DNA from: Candidatus Enterococcus leclercqii
Lineage (GTDB): Bacteria; Bacillota; Bacilli; Lactobacillales; Enterococcaceae
Length of the DNA: 64,000 nucleotides
Direction: 5' to 3'
Assembly: GCF_009933135.1 (NCBI RefSeq)
Contig: NZ_MAEH01000004.1
Location: 1 to 64,000, forward strand
The position numbers were made by a program, and so were the translations under genes. Shown here in pieces: positions 19,589-28,055 of this stretch; the first letter of the stretch is position 1; each line of letters opens with the position of its first letter. A model generated the notes under the pieces. It did no database searches. It saw nothing but the letters and a program-made list of their open reading frames with translations, and was not told the DNA's origin.

Positions 19589-19625
19589 AAAAGGTCGCCC
19601 TTCCAATAATTGAAGAGCGACCTTT
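19589..19625 (-). terminator. Terminator downstream of hemD
   Basis: The stem AAAGGTCGC/GCGACCTTT is followed by Ts on the minus strand, about 50 bases after the hemD stop. Confidence 0.8.
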
Positions 19626-19672
19626 GAATGAGTTATCTATTCAGGCAGAGCTGATTTGAGCACGTTTTTTTC

Positions 19673-20284
19673 TTACTCACCTTTAGTCAACGCCAGCCAC
19701 GCTTGCTTCAACAGGGCTTGGTAACCATCTTTTTGAATCGCTGCTAAGGTCGTTTTCCCAATGGCAATCAACTGCAGCTTTTCGTCAGAAGCAGTCGGTA
19801 ACGTTTCATAAATTTCTCGAAAACGGCGCCAAGCTGATGGACTAGTCAAATAAACTGCCGTCAATCGTTTTTTTGTCAACAGTTCTAAAATCCGCTTTTG
19901 ACTGTTTTCTGGAAGAATGTTGCGATACGCTGTAAAACTAGTCACCCGCAACTGCTCTGCCAAGTTTTCTTCCAAAGAAGTATCTGCCAGCTGCGATTTG
20001 GGATACACTACTTGCGTCCCCAAAGGTAACCGACGCTTCAGCTCCTCCACCAATGCCTGCTTGGTTTCTTGAGGACTGATCAGATCCACGGTAAAACCTG
20101 CAGCAGCCACAGCAGCTCCGGTCTTTTCACCGATGACGGCAATCTTGACTCCAGAAGCCGCCTGTTGCAACACAGGAGCCACTGGTGCTTGACTGGTAAA
20201 AACCAGCCATTGTGCATGACGAATCGCTGCTACCATTTCTTTTGAAAAAGTTACTGGTTCAATGCCAGTCAAAGAAACGTTCAC
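19673..20284 (-). CDS. hemD: Uroporphyrinogen-III synthase, main part (frameshifted gene)
   Basis: HemD closes hydroxymethylbilane to uroporphyrinogen III, the precursor of the siroheme needed by NirB. The 203 residues from a GTG at 20284 lack the N-terminal strand-loop of the family but contain IEPVTFSKEMVAAI, WLVFTSQAPV and LLTKKRLTAVYLTSPSA. The missing N-terminus (GLVLLTRGKGLNQEDRVF) is encoded in another frame just upstream. One extra A in the A7 run at 20306-20312 would fuse the two parts into one reading frame, DRVFFEGAGFRTVNVSLTGIEPV. The gene is thus interrupted by a -1 frameshift, unless slippage or sequencing error is involved. Confidence 0.8.
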   Translation of the reverse strand: MNVSLTGIEPVTFSKEMVAAIRHAQWLVFTSQAPVAPVLQQAASGVKIAVIGEKTGAAVAAAGFTVDLISPQETKQALVEELKRRLPLGTQVVYPKSQLADTSLEENLAEQLRVTSFTAYRNILPENSQKRILELLTKKRLTAVYLTSPSAWRRFREIYETLPTASDEKLQLIAIGKTTLAAIQKDGYQALLKQAWLALTKGE

Positions 20285-20583
20285 CGTCCGAAAGCCCGCA
20301 CCTTCAAAAAAACACGGTCTTCTTGATTCAATCCTTTGCCTCGTGTCAATAAAACCAGACCCTGTCCTCGCTGTTTTTGACTATTTCCCCAGATCCTTTT
20401 ACTTCGCTCCTTCAATGCTGTCATGTAACCTGCCAGATCAGTACCCTGTGTGGCAATATAACGGGCTACTTGGCGACTGATAGCCGAGACTTTTGGCTCT
20501 TTTACAGGCTCTGGTCTCTTGGCTAGAGCTTCATGTCGCGCGCTGCGACTGCCGGGCTGATTTTTTTGTGAATATGGGGGCAT
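20281..20583 (-). CDS. N-terminal part of the frameshifted hemD, with basic extension
   Basis: This 100-residue frame starts at an ATG with AGGAGAATGAAGG upstream. Residues about 73-92 (RGQGLVLLTRGKGLNQEDRV) are the start of a HemD domain that continues in the downstream frame after the homopolymer at 20306-20312. Residues 1-72 are rich in Arg, Lys, Pro and Ser and I do not recognise them; they would be an unusual N-terminal extension, giving about 303 residues overall. It may be all that is left of a fused upstream domain, but I see no methyltransferase (CobA) motif. Confidence 0.6.
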   Translation of the reverse strand: MPPYSQKNQPGSRSARHEALAKRPEPVKEPKVSAISRQVARYIATQGTDLAGYMTALKERSKRIWGNSQKQRGQGLVLLTRGKGLNQEDRVFLKVRAFGR

Positions 20584-20810
20584 CCTTCATTCTCCTGTCT
20601 CAAATCTTTTTTATTGTACGCAATCTCAGTTGACTTGTATAGCGCTTTTTAAGTCTTTCTATACTTTTAACAGCACTCATTTTTTAATGGTAACTAGTGA
20701 ATCTTTCAAGCTATTCAACATGGCAACTGGCAGTGAAAAAAAGTGGTCGATAATGTTGCAACTGAATCTGCAAAATGAACAGCCCCTTACGTCTAAAAAA
20801 GTGAATGACA

Positions 20811-20968
20811 CTGACTGGGCTTAATAAAAATTAAGGCTAGTCAACATTCGAACTGTTTCACAACGAAAAGACGAGTAACTTCTGGTAAAAAACCAAAAGC
20901 TACTCGTCTTTTGCTTGTCACTCACTTGGGGGATTCGTTTCGAAAACCGGTGGCAAGACGATTGTCAT
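20811..20968 (-). repeat. Structured 3'-UTR repeat, copy 3 (diverged), with terminator hairpin
   Basis: It starts 21 bases after the stop of the formate/nitrite channel gene. It has the same order of elements as the copy at 25055-25215: a CCACCGG..CGAAACGAAT linker, a terminator hairpin (AAAAGACGAGTA...TACTCGTCTTTT, 20866-20912) and a distal hairpin around CTGACTGGGCTTAAT...ATTAAGGCTAGTC. Sequence identity is moderate but element order and spacing are kept. Confidence 0.6.
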
Positions 20969-20988
20969 CATCTTGGATACGGCCTGGA

Positions 20989-21819
20989 TTATTCGTTTTC
21001 TAAAATCCCTTCGACTGGGTCTTTTTTAACGGCGTTAGAAGTCGTTGTCGTTTGTTTCATTCCAACTTTGAAAGCTAAGAAGTAGCTGCCTGCCAAAATT
21101 GCGCCGCCGCCCACCAGATTGCCCAGCCAGACAAAGAGCAGGTTAGAAGCAAATTGCGACCAAGTTACGCCACCGGCTAAAATGCCCGCCATAATCAAAA
21201 ACATATTGGCTACTACGTGCTGATAACCAGCAATCACAAAGCCAGTAATCGGCAACAACGTCCCAAAGATTTTACCGATAAAATCTTTTGAAGCCATGTT
21301 CATGTATACCCCTGTACACACCAAGATATTACAAGCAATTCCTGAGAGGAAGGCTTGCAATGGCGCATCAGCAACCCGTCCCATAGCAACAGCAATTGTT
21401 CGCTCCACAAAAGCACCTTGCAGTGTGTTGGAAAAGTAACCAAAGAAAACAGCGACACCGGCGGCACCGACAAAATTGAAGACGGTAACCAAAAACATAT
21501 TGCGCAGCCACTGTTGGAAAGTAATCACTTTCCCATAGAGGGCCATCGTCACCGTCAGCATGTTTCCGGTAACCAATTCCCCGCCTACTAAGAGAAGGCA
21601 GATCAAACCAAAAGGAAAAATTAATGCTCCCAGCAGATTCACAAAAGTTCCCCATTCTGCCGGCATTGAACCCATCGTGCGGATCATTGCCACTCCTGCC
21701 AGACCGATAAATACCCCTGCCATAATCCCTAAAACTGCCGTAGTCAACGTGCTGTACTCGGCTTTCGCCTTGCCTCGTTTAATTGCTTCATCCACTAATT
21801 CTTTCGGTGATAAACTCAT
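20989..21819 (-). CDS. nirC: Formate/nitrite transporter (FNT) family channel, NirC-like
   Basis: This 276-residue FNT channel has six spans. The FNT motif GGELVTGNML is near residue 80 and ACNILVCTGVYM, with the central His-containing region, near 165-210. It directly follows nirBD (about 100-base gap) on the same strand, so its job is most likely nitrite import or export for the NirBD reductase. A structured 3' repeat terminates the unit. A second FNT gene lies at 38304. Confidence 0.9.
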   Translation of the reverse strand: MSLSPKELVDEAIKRGKAKAEYSTLTTAVLGIMAGVFIGLAGVAMIRTMGSMPAEWGTFVNLLGALIFPFGLICLLLVGGELVTGNMLTVTMALYGKVITFQQWLRNMFLVTVFNFVGAAGVAVFFGYFSNTLQGAFVERTIAVAMGRVADAPLQAFLSGIACNILVCTGVYMNMASKDFIGKIFGTLLPITGFVIAGYQHVVANMFLIMAGILAGGVTWSQFASNLLFVWLGNLVGGGAILAGSYFLAFKVGMKQTTTTSNAVKKDPVEGILENE

Positions 21820-21920
21820 AACATTTCCTCATTTTCTTTTGAATTTGGTTCTTTAAAAACCGTTTGTATGTAACCTTAGAAGGCAGGCCATGGCTTATGG
21901 CAATTGCCTTCTAATTTGAT

Positions 21921-22226
21921 TTAGGCGATCTCTAAATAGATATCATTGCCCTCTACTGTGAGCGGATACGTTTTTAGCTGACCTTCATCCGGCTCTTGGA
22001 TCTTGCCGTCTAAAAGAGAAATCTTGTAATCCCGCATTGGATCAAAAACATATTCCCCCGCAACGAGACCTTCTAAAATGGGTGCGCCAGTCAATGGACA
22101 ATAATCTTCCAAGGCAAAAATTCGTCCATCGGAAATTTGATAAATGGCGATTTTTTCCCCGTTAACAGTAACTGAACGTCCCACCAGCGGCATCAGTTTT
22201 GAAACTTGTGTGGCCAATACTTTCAT
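21921..22226 (-). CDS. nirD: Nitrite reductase [NAD(P)H] small subunit
   Basis: This 101-residue Rieske-fold subunit assists NirB in six-electron reduction of nitrite to ammonium. CPLTGAPILEGLVAGEYVFDPMRDYKI is shortened here as CPLTGAPILEG; only one cysteine remains, in line with NirD proteins lacking the Rieske cluster ligands. Its ATG overlaps the nirB stop by one base (22226), indicating translational coupling. Confidence 0.9.
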   Translation of the reverse strand: MKVLATQVSKLMPLVGRSVTVNGEKIAIYQISDGRIFALEDYCPLTGAPILEGLVAGEYVFDPMRDYKISLLDGKIQEPDEGQLKTYPLTVEGNDIYLEIA

Positions 22227-24673
22227 CAGTTGACACCTCCTGCCAAAACGACTTCCCGATGGTCCAATGTGTACATTTTTTCTCGCAGATCCGGACTTTT
22301 AACGATTTGTCCCCAAGGATCTTTGCGCCCTTTAACTTCTGAAGCAAAATTCAAGGCTTCCCAAAGTTCTTTGCGCTTGTCAGCATCTAATAAGACAGTT
22401 TTGACGTTTTCAAAGCCCATCCGCTCTACCCACGGCGCTGTCCGTTCCCCATAGATCCCTGTTTCACGGTAATATTGCAACATTGCACCGCAAAGTTCGA
22501 TAACTTCTGCTTCTGTTTCAGCTGTCGTCAACAGTTGTGCTTCCACCAGTTCGGTCCCGCCGTTGCCGCCGATATAAATTTGGAAGCCATTTTCTACTCC
22601 AATAATCCCAAAGTCTTTAACCGCTGATTCAACACAGCTGCGGGGACAACCAGACACACCCACTTTAAATTTATGAGGCGTATCAATGTATTCAAAGGTT
22701 TCTTCCAATTTCACACCGAGCCCCATCGTATCTTGGGTCCCAAAACGACAAAAACTCTTGCCGACACAGGTTTTCACCGAGCGGAACACTTTTCCATAAG
22801 CCTGTGCCGCTACCATATCCAATTCTTCCCAGATTGCCGGTAAATCGGCTTTTTTGACCCCATACAAGCCGATTCGCTGTGAACCAGTCACTTTCAGCAA
22901 CGGAACATTGTATTTTTCAGCGACTTTGGCAATTTGGATCAGCTGCTGAGGATTGGTTTGCCCCCCTCGCATCCGTGGAACTACAGAGAAGGTTCCGTCT
23001 TTTTGGATATTGGCATGCATGCGTTCGTTGGCCACTCGTGAAGTCCGTTCATCTTCGTGTTCGGCTGGCCACGCCACGTTCAAATAAAAGTTGACTGCCG
23101 GCCGACATTTCGAACACCCTTCTGGATTGCGCCAAGCCAAAGCTTCGAATACTGCTTTTGTACTAGTCAAATGTTTGGCGTAGATCTGAGTCATCACCTG
23201 ATCGCGGTTCAAATCCGTACAACCGCAAATTCCGGTAGCTGCTGTCACCGCATCTCCCAGTTCCGCTTCCAACAGGACTTGAATGTCCCCTTTACATTTT
23301 CCACAAGAAGTACCTGCTTTCGTCACTTTGCCAACTTCCGCTACACTGGTGAGGCCTTTTTCCCGGATTGCTCGTAAAATATCGCCTTTGGAAACGCCGT
23401 TGCAACCACAGACTGTTTCGTCGTCTTCCCATTCCAGTACATCGCCGCCAGCTGCGCCATCACACCCAGGTGCCGTCAGTACTGAAATCGACTGCAGGTC
23501 CTCGATAGTAGCGCCTTTTTTCATCATATTGTAATAACGGCTACCGTCTTCGGTATCCCCGTATAACACAATCCCGACGATCTTATTGTCTTGTAAAAAA
23601 ATCTTTTTGTATTTGCGAGTAGCGCTATCGAAAGCTTCGATAGTATCTAATCCTTCCGTATTCAAGATATTTCCCGCTGAATACAGATCTGCACCGGAAA
23701 CTTTTAAAGAGGTGAAGGTTGTCGATCCTTGGTACGGCTTGATATCCGCTTGATCAGTCAACCGATCTGCCAGTACCTTGCCTTGTTCAAATAACGGAGC
23801 TACCAGGCCGTAACAGATGCCGTTGTGTTCGACACATTCTCCCACACCGTAAATATCTGGCAAACTCGTCTCCATAAAGTCGTTGACAATGATTCCCCGG
23901 TTGATTTCAATGCCACTTTCTTTCACCAATTCAACAGCTGGACGAATTCCGATAGACATCACTACCAAATCCGTTTCAATTTCACTTCCGTTACCAAATT
24001 TCAGTCCCGTCACACGTTGGTCACCAAGAATTTCATGAGTGGCGTGTTCCATTAAGAACTTCAGGCCCTGCTCTTCTAGTTCTGCCTGCAGCAATTTGCC
24101 GGCAGTTTCATCCAGTTGCGTCTCCATCAACCATTTGGCCAAATGAACGACTGTGACATCCATGCCTTGATCTTGCAAGCCTTTAGCAGCTTCCAAACCT
24201 AAAAGTCCACCACCAATGACGACAGCTTTTTGGTACTTTCCGGCTGCCGCCAGCATTTCAGCAGTATCATCAATTGTTCTGAAGGCTACGACACCTTCTT
24301 TATCCGCTCCCGGAACTGGCAAAATAAAGGGATTTGAGCCCATAGCCAAGATTAATTTGTCATAAGACAGTGTATTTCCGGCAGTTGTTGTGACAGTTTT
24401 CTTTTGGTGATCGAGAGTTTTGGCTGGCTCGTTGTTGATCAGTGTCACGTTATTTTCTCGATACCATGCCAGTGGATTTGTGATGATTTCGTCCACTGTC
24501 ATTTTATTTTGCAACACATTAGAGAGCATGATCCGATTGTAATTTGGATACTCTTCTTTCCCAATAATAGTGATTTCATAACGATCTGGGTCCCGGGCAA
24601 TGATCTCCTCCACAGTGCGGACACCGGCCATCCCGTTACCGATTACGACTAAACGTTCTTTCATTTTGTTCAC
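22226..24673 (-). CDS. nirB: Nitrite reductase [NAD(P)H] large subunit
   Basis: NirB (815 residues) reduces nitrite to ammonium in the cytoplasm using NAD(P)H. An N-terminal FAD/NAD oxidoreductase (VIGNGMAGVRTVEE; VVIGGGLLGLEAAKGL) is followed by two BFD-type [2Fe-2S] regions (CGCNGVSKGDI..CGKCKGD; CGCTDLN..CSKCRP). The C-terminal siroheme half carries the [4Fe-4S] ligands CVGKSFC and CPRSC. All expected cysteines are present. It is the first gene of nirB-nirD-nirC. Upstream lie TTGTTACAAAATTCACAA at 24733-24750 and a TAGGG/CCCTA palindrome at 24777-24790. Confidence 0.95.
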   Translation of the reverse strand: MNKMKERLVVIGNGMAGVRTVEEIIARDPDRYEITIIGKEEYPNYNRIMLSNVLQNKMTVDEIITNPLAWYRENNVTLINNEPAKTLDHQKKTVTTTAGNTLSYDKLILAMGSNPFILPVPGADKEGVVAFRTIDDTAEMLAAAGKYQKAVVIGGGLLGLEAAKGLQDQGMDVTVVHLAKWLMETQLDETAGKLLQAELEEQGLKFLMEHATHEILGDQRVTGLKFGNGSEIETDLVVMSIGIRPAVELVKESGIEINRGIIVNDFMETSLPDIYGVGECVEHNGICYGLVAPLFEQGKVLADRLTDQADIKPYQGSTTFTSLKVSGADLYSAGNILNTEGLDTIEAFDSATRKYKKIFLQDNKIVGIVLYGDTEDGSRYYNMMKKGATIEDLQSISVLTAPGCDGAAGGDVLEWEDDETVCGCNGVSKGDILRAIREKGLTSVAEVGKVTKAGTSCGKCKGDIQVLLEAELGDAVTAATGICGCTDLNRDQVMTQIYAKHLTSTKAVFEALAWRNPEGCSKCRPAVNFYLNVAWPAEHEDERTSRVANERMHANIQKDGTFSVVPRMRGGQTNPQQLIQIAKVAEKYNVPLLKVTGSQRIGLYGVKKADLPAIWEELDMVAAQAYGKVFRSVKTCVGKSFCRFGTQDTMGLGVKLEETFEYIDTPHKFKVGVSGCPRSCVESAVKDFGIIGVENGFQIYIGGNGGTELVEAQLLTTAETEAEVIELCGAMLQYYRETGIYGERTAPWVERMGFENVKTVLLDADKRKELWEALNFASEVKGRKDPWGQIVKSPDLREKMYTLDHREVVLAGGVN

Positions 24674-24732
24674 CTCATAGATTATTTTACAAGCAGCGAA
24701 TCAGACAAAAATAATCCAATATCTCAGATCAT

Positions 24733-24750
24733 TTGTTACAAAATTCACAA
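24733..24750 (-). promoter_or_regulatory. Rex- or FNR-like inverted repeat upstream of nirB
   Basis: TTGTTACAAAATTCACAA is a near-palindrome resembling Rex boxes (TTGTGA-N6-TCACAA) with one degenerate half. It lies about 60 bases ahead of the nirB start. A rex gene is present at 59664-60305. The assignment is by motif only. Confidence 0.45.
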
Positions 24751-24776
24751 TAAATGAAAAGGAAAAAAATGAAAAT

Positions 24777-24790
24777 TAGGGGATTCCCTA
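24777..24790 (-). promoter_or_regulatory. TAGGG-N4-CCCTA palindrome upstream of nirB (candidate NreC site)
   Basis: A perfect 5-bp-arm palindrome sits about 105 bases upstream of the nirB start in a very AT-rich stretch. NreC of staphylococci binds GC-containing inverted repeats ahead of nitrate/nitrite genes; an nreABC system lies just upstream here. Linking the two is inference. Confidence 0.4.
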
Positions 24791-25054
24791 GTATTGTGCA
24801 TTACTGATCAAGAATCGTTCTCAATTAACCTTTTAATGCTTCCGCTGCCGATAATAACAGCGTTTCCGAGCTTTCCGAGCATTTCGCTCAAATCCCTAAT
24901 CGTAGGAAAGAAAATGTGATAAGTAATGTCCAAGTGCTAAACGACGGCTGTTAATTAAAACTAATAAAACTGTATGGATGAGGGAAATTTGTGAGCCTCT
25001 TGATGTCTTAGTCCGAAGAGAGAACATGACCATACGTGTCAAGAGAAGTGAATT
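24791..25054. other. Intergenic region upstream of nirB, no gene seen
   Basis: No open frame with a ribosome site was found. The stretch AATAACAGCGTTTCCGAGC with repeated TTTCCGAGC is the only GC-rich feature. Confidence 0.5.
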
Positions 25055-25215
25055 AGACTGACTTGGCTTGATGAAATCAAGGTTAGTCAGTCTTTGAAAT
25101 TTTTAGCAATGAAAAGCCGACGATCTTCCAATGATTTTAATGGAAGATTGTCGGCTTTTGGGGCCTCACGTTTGGTATTGTTCGGTTCGTCGGAGGGTAA
25201 CTCAACCATTGTCAC
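25055..25215 (-). repeat. Structured 3'-UTR repeat, copy 2 (most complete)
   Basis: It starts 25 bases after the sirC stop. Minus-strand order: a GTGAC-loop-GTTAC stem, a linker with CGAACCGAACAATACCAAAC, a terminator hairpin (25112-25159, AAAAGCCGAC ends), the box CATTGCTAAAAATTTC, then a third hairpin AGACTGACT...AGTCAGTCT (25055-25093). Identity to copy 1 is very high over 214-334. Confidence 0.8.
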
Positions 25216-25240
25216 AGCCCCTCGCTTCATAAAAAAACAA

Positions 25241-25684
25241 TTAGTCGTCAGCCAGCAGACGATTGATTTTTTCTTTCCAGTGTTTGGCTGTGGCAGGATC
25301 GGTACCGAAAGTCGTAATACCCACTGTCCCCGCTCTTTTTTTCACTAGGGCTAAATTCATAAAATTCCCTCGAGAAGCCACTGTGGTGTCGTTCACCAAT
25401 TGTCCTGGTCGCAGCTCACTAAAGACAGCATCATTCACTTTTGGCTGATCTGTGGCGATAAATACCATGTCGAATGCTTCAGTGTCGCCGCTACAGAAGT
25501 CCCGCTGTTTCAGAGTTACCAGCCCTGCATCTGCCCACTCACGAATCTTCTCACTGACTTTCGGCGCAATAACCACCGGACGGCTGCCTGCTGCAATTAA
25601 TTCAGTCAATTTTCGGCTGGCAATTCGACCGCCTCCCACCACCAATACCTGCAAGTGGCTGATTTCGATTAAGACGGGATACAT
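25241..25684 (-). CDS. sirC: Precorrin-2 dehydrogenase / sirohydrochlorin synthase (CysG N-domain, SirC)
   Basis: This enzyme oxidises precorrin-2 to sirohydrochlorin with NAD+, the second-last step to siroheme. The 147-residue Rossmann protein has VLVVGGGRIASRKL and FIATDQPKVNDAV, the CysG-N/Met8 family marks. It overlaps sirB by 16 bases. The first siroheme enzyme, uroporphyrinogen methyltransferase (CobA), is not in this window. Confidence 0.88.
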   Translation of the reverse strand: MYPVLIEISHLQVLVVGGGRIASRKLTELIAAGSRPVVIAPKVSEKIREWADAGLVTLKQRDFCSGDTEAFDMVFIATDQPKVNDAVFSELRPGQLVNDTTVASRGNFMNLALVKKRAGTVGITTFGTDPATAKHWKEKINRLLADD

Positions 25685-26382
25685 CCTGCTTCCACCAGCC
25701 TTTCTTTCAATGCTTCAACTAACGCTGGACTTTCTTCCAAAGTTGGTAAAATCACATCCATTGGCAAATGATTTTCTTTAATCCACTGACTGATCTTTTC
25801 CACGAGATGGCCGTGAGTCAAAAAGAAAGGTTGAATCACAAAGCGTTCCTCTGGATGTGCGGTAAGAAAGCTTTGGTAATCATTGGAGCCGATATAATTT
25901 GCAGCAAGGATTTGATCCCCCGTTTCTTGTGACATCTTGGCGGCAATCTGTTGCAATTCTACTGCCGGCTCCTGATAATGGGGCGTGCCGTGAGCAATCA
26001 AAAGGCCCCTCGTCCCCGGCTTTTCTGCTAAGTTTATCATTAATTGCTGTTTCAAAGACTGATAAATCGCTTGTGTCGTGCCCAAAGGTGCCAGCAGTTG
26101 AACCTTGGCCTCACCTAAGATTTTTTGGGTCCGCTCTGGTAAATCCTGCTTAAAATGAGTCGCACCAAACAACAGTACCGGCACCAATAGATACTCTGTC
26201 ACCCCTAATTCCTGCAACTGGGTCAGTGCCGCTTCCAACGTCTGATGATCACCTTCCAAGAGACCAATCCGACACAAAAAACCATTTTTTTCTAGCAGGG
26301 GGACAAGTTGTTCCACCGCAGCAAAATTTCCACGAGCGATGCGATTTCGCCGCCCGTGAAGCACAAAAACAATTCCTTTCAA
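25669..26382 (-). CDS. sirB: Sirohydrochlorin ferrochelatase (CbiX/SirB family)
   Basis: SirB inserts Fe2+ into sirohydrochlorin to give siroheme for NirB. The 237 residues form two CbiX halves, each with a catalytic His: FVLHGRRNRIARGNF near the start and LLIAHGTPHY near 140. It follows nreC by 16 bases and overlaps sirC, so siroheme synthesis is co-transcribed with the regulators. Confidence 0.87.
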   Translation of the reverse strand: MKGIVFVLHGRRNRIARGNFAAVEQLVPLLEKNGFLCRIGLLEGDHQTLEAALTQLQELGVTEYLLVPVLLFGATHFKQDLPERTQKILGEAKVQLLAPLGTTQAIYQSLKQQLMINLAEKPGTRGLLIAHGTPHYQEPAVELQQIAAKMSQETGDQILAANYIGSNDYQSFLTAHPEERFVIQPFFLTHGHLVEKISQWIKENHLPMDVILPTLEESPALVEALKERLVEAGCIPS

Positions 26383-26398
26383 CGTCTTGCCTTCTTTC

Positions 26399-27031
26399 CT
26401 AAAAATCTACCAGATGATGCTTCAAACTGTATTGCAGTAAGCCCGCGTAATTATCCAGCTTCAACTTTTTACGGATATTCGCTTTGTGGACTTCTACCGT
26501 CTTCACAGAGATAAATAGCTTTTCGGCAATCTCCTTGTTGTTATACCCTAGCGCAATCAATGGCAACAGCTCTTTTTCCCTCTTGGAGAGACTTTCATAC
26601 AAAGGGTCCTGCTCAATTTTTGCCAAACTATTCAGCTGTTGATCATCGTACCCGTCATAAAAACGATCACCGCGACCTACTTGGCGAATCCCTTCAAGAA
26701 GCGTTTCCTCATGGGCACTTTTCAGAATAAACCCATCAGCCCCAGCTGCCAAAGCTTCTCTGATGTAGGTTTCTTCGTCGTGCATCGTCAAGACGATCAC
26801 TTTAATATCGGGATGTGCTTCTTTGAGGCGACGAGTCGTCTGTAAGCCATTTTCTCCTGGGGGCATGGAGATATCCATCAGCAGAATATCAATTGGCAGC
26901 TGTTCTGCCTTCAAAAAGACTTCACTGCCATCAGCGGCATCCCCCACCACCTTCATATCTGGTTGCGCGTTGATCATGAAGGCCAGTGCATTACGAATCA
27001 TGGCATGGTCGTCAGCGATCAAGATATTCAT
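26399..27031 (-). CDS. nreC: Nitrate/oxygen response regulator, LuxR-type (NreC-like)
   Basis: This 210-residue NarL/LuxR-family regulator has a receiver domain with DD near residue 8-9 and the phospho-acceptor Asp in ILLMDISMP. The C-terminal HTH reads LSKREKELLPLIALGYNNKEIAEKLF. The ATG at 27031 follows AAGGAGCTGGCTGAA; an upstream ATG at 27055 lacks a good site. It lies one base after nreB. In staphylococci NreC activates nitrate and nitrite reductase genes, fitting nirBD next door. Confidence 0.88.
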   Translation of the reverse strand: MNILIADDHAMIRNALAFMINAQPDMKVVGDAADGSEVFLKAEQLPIDILLMDISMPPGENGLQTTRRLKEAHPDIKVIVLTMHDEETYIREALAAGADGFILKSAHEETLLEGIRQVGRGDRFYDGYDDQQLNSLAKIEQDPLYESLSKREKELLPLIALGYNNKEIAEKLFISVKTVEVHKANIRKKLKLDNYAGLLQYSLKHHLVDF

Positions 27032-27032
27032 T

Positions 27033-28055
27033 TCAGCCAGCTCCTTTTTCATCAAATGCTAGATTCGTTTTTTCGTCCTCATAAGGTAGGCGAATCACAA
27101 TCTCGGTGCCATTGCCTACTGCGGTATGAATCGTCAACATCCCACCTATAGCGGCAATGCGTTCTTTCATATTGGCTAAGCCAAAACCATGGGCCTTTTC
27201 GGCTAGTAAAAAGCCGGTTCCCTCATCTTTTATGGTCACTGCCATGTAATCCGACTGATAATCCAATGTAACCTGTACTTCGTTGACACCGGCGTACTTC
27301 AATGCATTGGCGACCGCCTCTTGCACCACTCGATAAACCGCCGTTCGTTGGGCGTCTGACAACGGGCGCGGCCTGCCTATGTGATGTTGGACTATGGAAA
27401 AACCCGTCATTTCCAACGTCCGGTCAGCAAATTGAGTCAACGCCGGTTCCAAGCCAAATGCATCCAGCGTCATCGGCCGCAGCTCCCCGGCCAGTTCTTT
27501 AACTTCCTCTAGAACCTCCGCAAAATGTCGGTCAATCCGCATCATCTGCTCCGGTTGATCCGCCACCGGCATCCATTTCAGTCCACGGGTTTCCAACATC
27601 AAACTATAGATACTTTGGGCAATACCGTCGTGGAGGTCTTGCGCGATTTTTTTCCGTTCTTTTTCTCGAGCGTCATTCAAATAGTCAAACATCGACGCCT
27701 GCTCCGCTCCGAAATTTTCAGCATTTTGTGGGGTTAGTTGCAACAACTGCTGGTGCGAGTCAAGATCTGTGTGTAGACTGCCCCAAAAATCATACAGCTC
27801 GCCCTTTGGATCCAACAGCACAAAAGGAAAACCTGTAGGATCCACCTCCCCCACCGGACATTCCAGACAAACCGCTTTGGTACTATGCAGCAGACAGCCC
27901 TTCCCTCGGGGAATATCCAGCACCTTTTGCAGATCCCACACATAGTCTTTTTCGATTTGCTTCGCTGCTATTGTTTTCAGCAAAACATGATCGGCATCAT
28001 CTAATAGCCAAACAGCTTCTTGAATCAACGTAAACAACTGATCAGAAACGGTCAT
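27033..28055 (-). CDS. nreB: Oxygen-sensing histidine kinase (NreB-like)
   Basis: This cytoplasmic kinase of 340 residues has no membrane span. The N-terminal sensor domain has a cysteine cluster (Cys54, Cys63, Cys66). The HisKA_3 dimerisation motif is KIAQDLHDGIAQS with His142, and the HATPase motifs are VQEAVANALKYAG and GFGLANMKERI. Staphylococcal NreB carries an O2-labile [4Fe-4S] cluster on four cysteines; here the fourth is absent and a His (His57, in CLLH) lies near its position. The ATG at 28055 has AAAGGAGGCGGAAAAAG upstream and overlaps nreA by 14 bases. Confidence 0.87.
   Translation of the reverse strand: MTVSDQLFTLIQEAVWLLDDADHVLLKTIAAKQIEKDYVWDLQKVLDIPRGKGCLLHSTKAVCLECPVGEVDPTGFPFVLLDPKGELYDFWGSLHTDLDSHQQLLQLTPQNAENFGAEQASMFDYLNDAREKERKKIAQDLHDGIAQSIYSLMLETRGLKWMPVADQPEQMMRIDRHFAEVLEEVKELAGELRPMTLDAFGLEPALTQFADRTLEMTGFSIVQHHIGRPRPLSDAQRTAVYRVVQEAVANALKYAGVNEVQVTLDYQSDYMAVTIKDEGTGFLLAEKAHGFGLANMKERIAAIGGMLTIHTAVGNGTEIVIRLPYEDEKTNLAFDEKGAG

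Noticed and set aside
25094-25348. 84-codon plus-strand frame across the repeat downstream of sirC
   Set aside because: It translates the repeat hairpin and the antisense of sirC. Its similarity to the frame at 104-310 is due to the repeat, not to a conserved protein.
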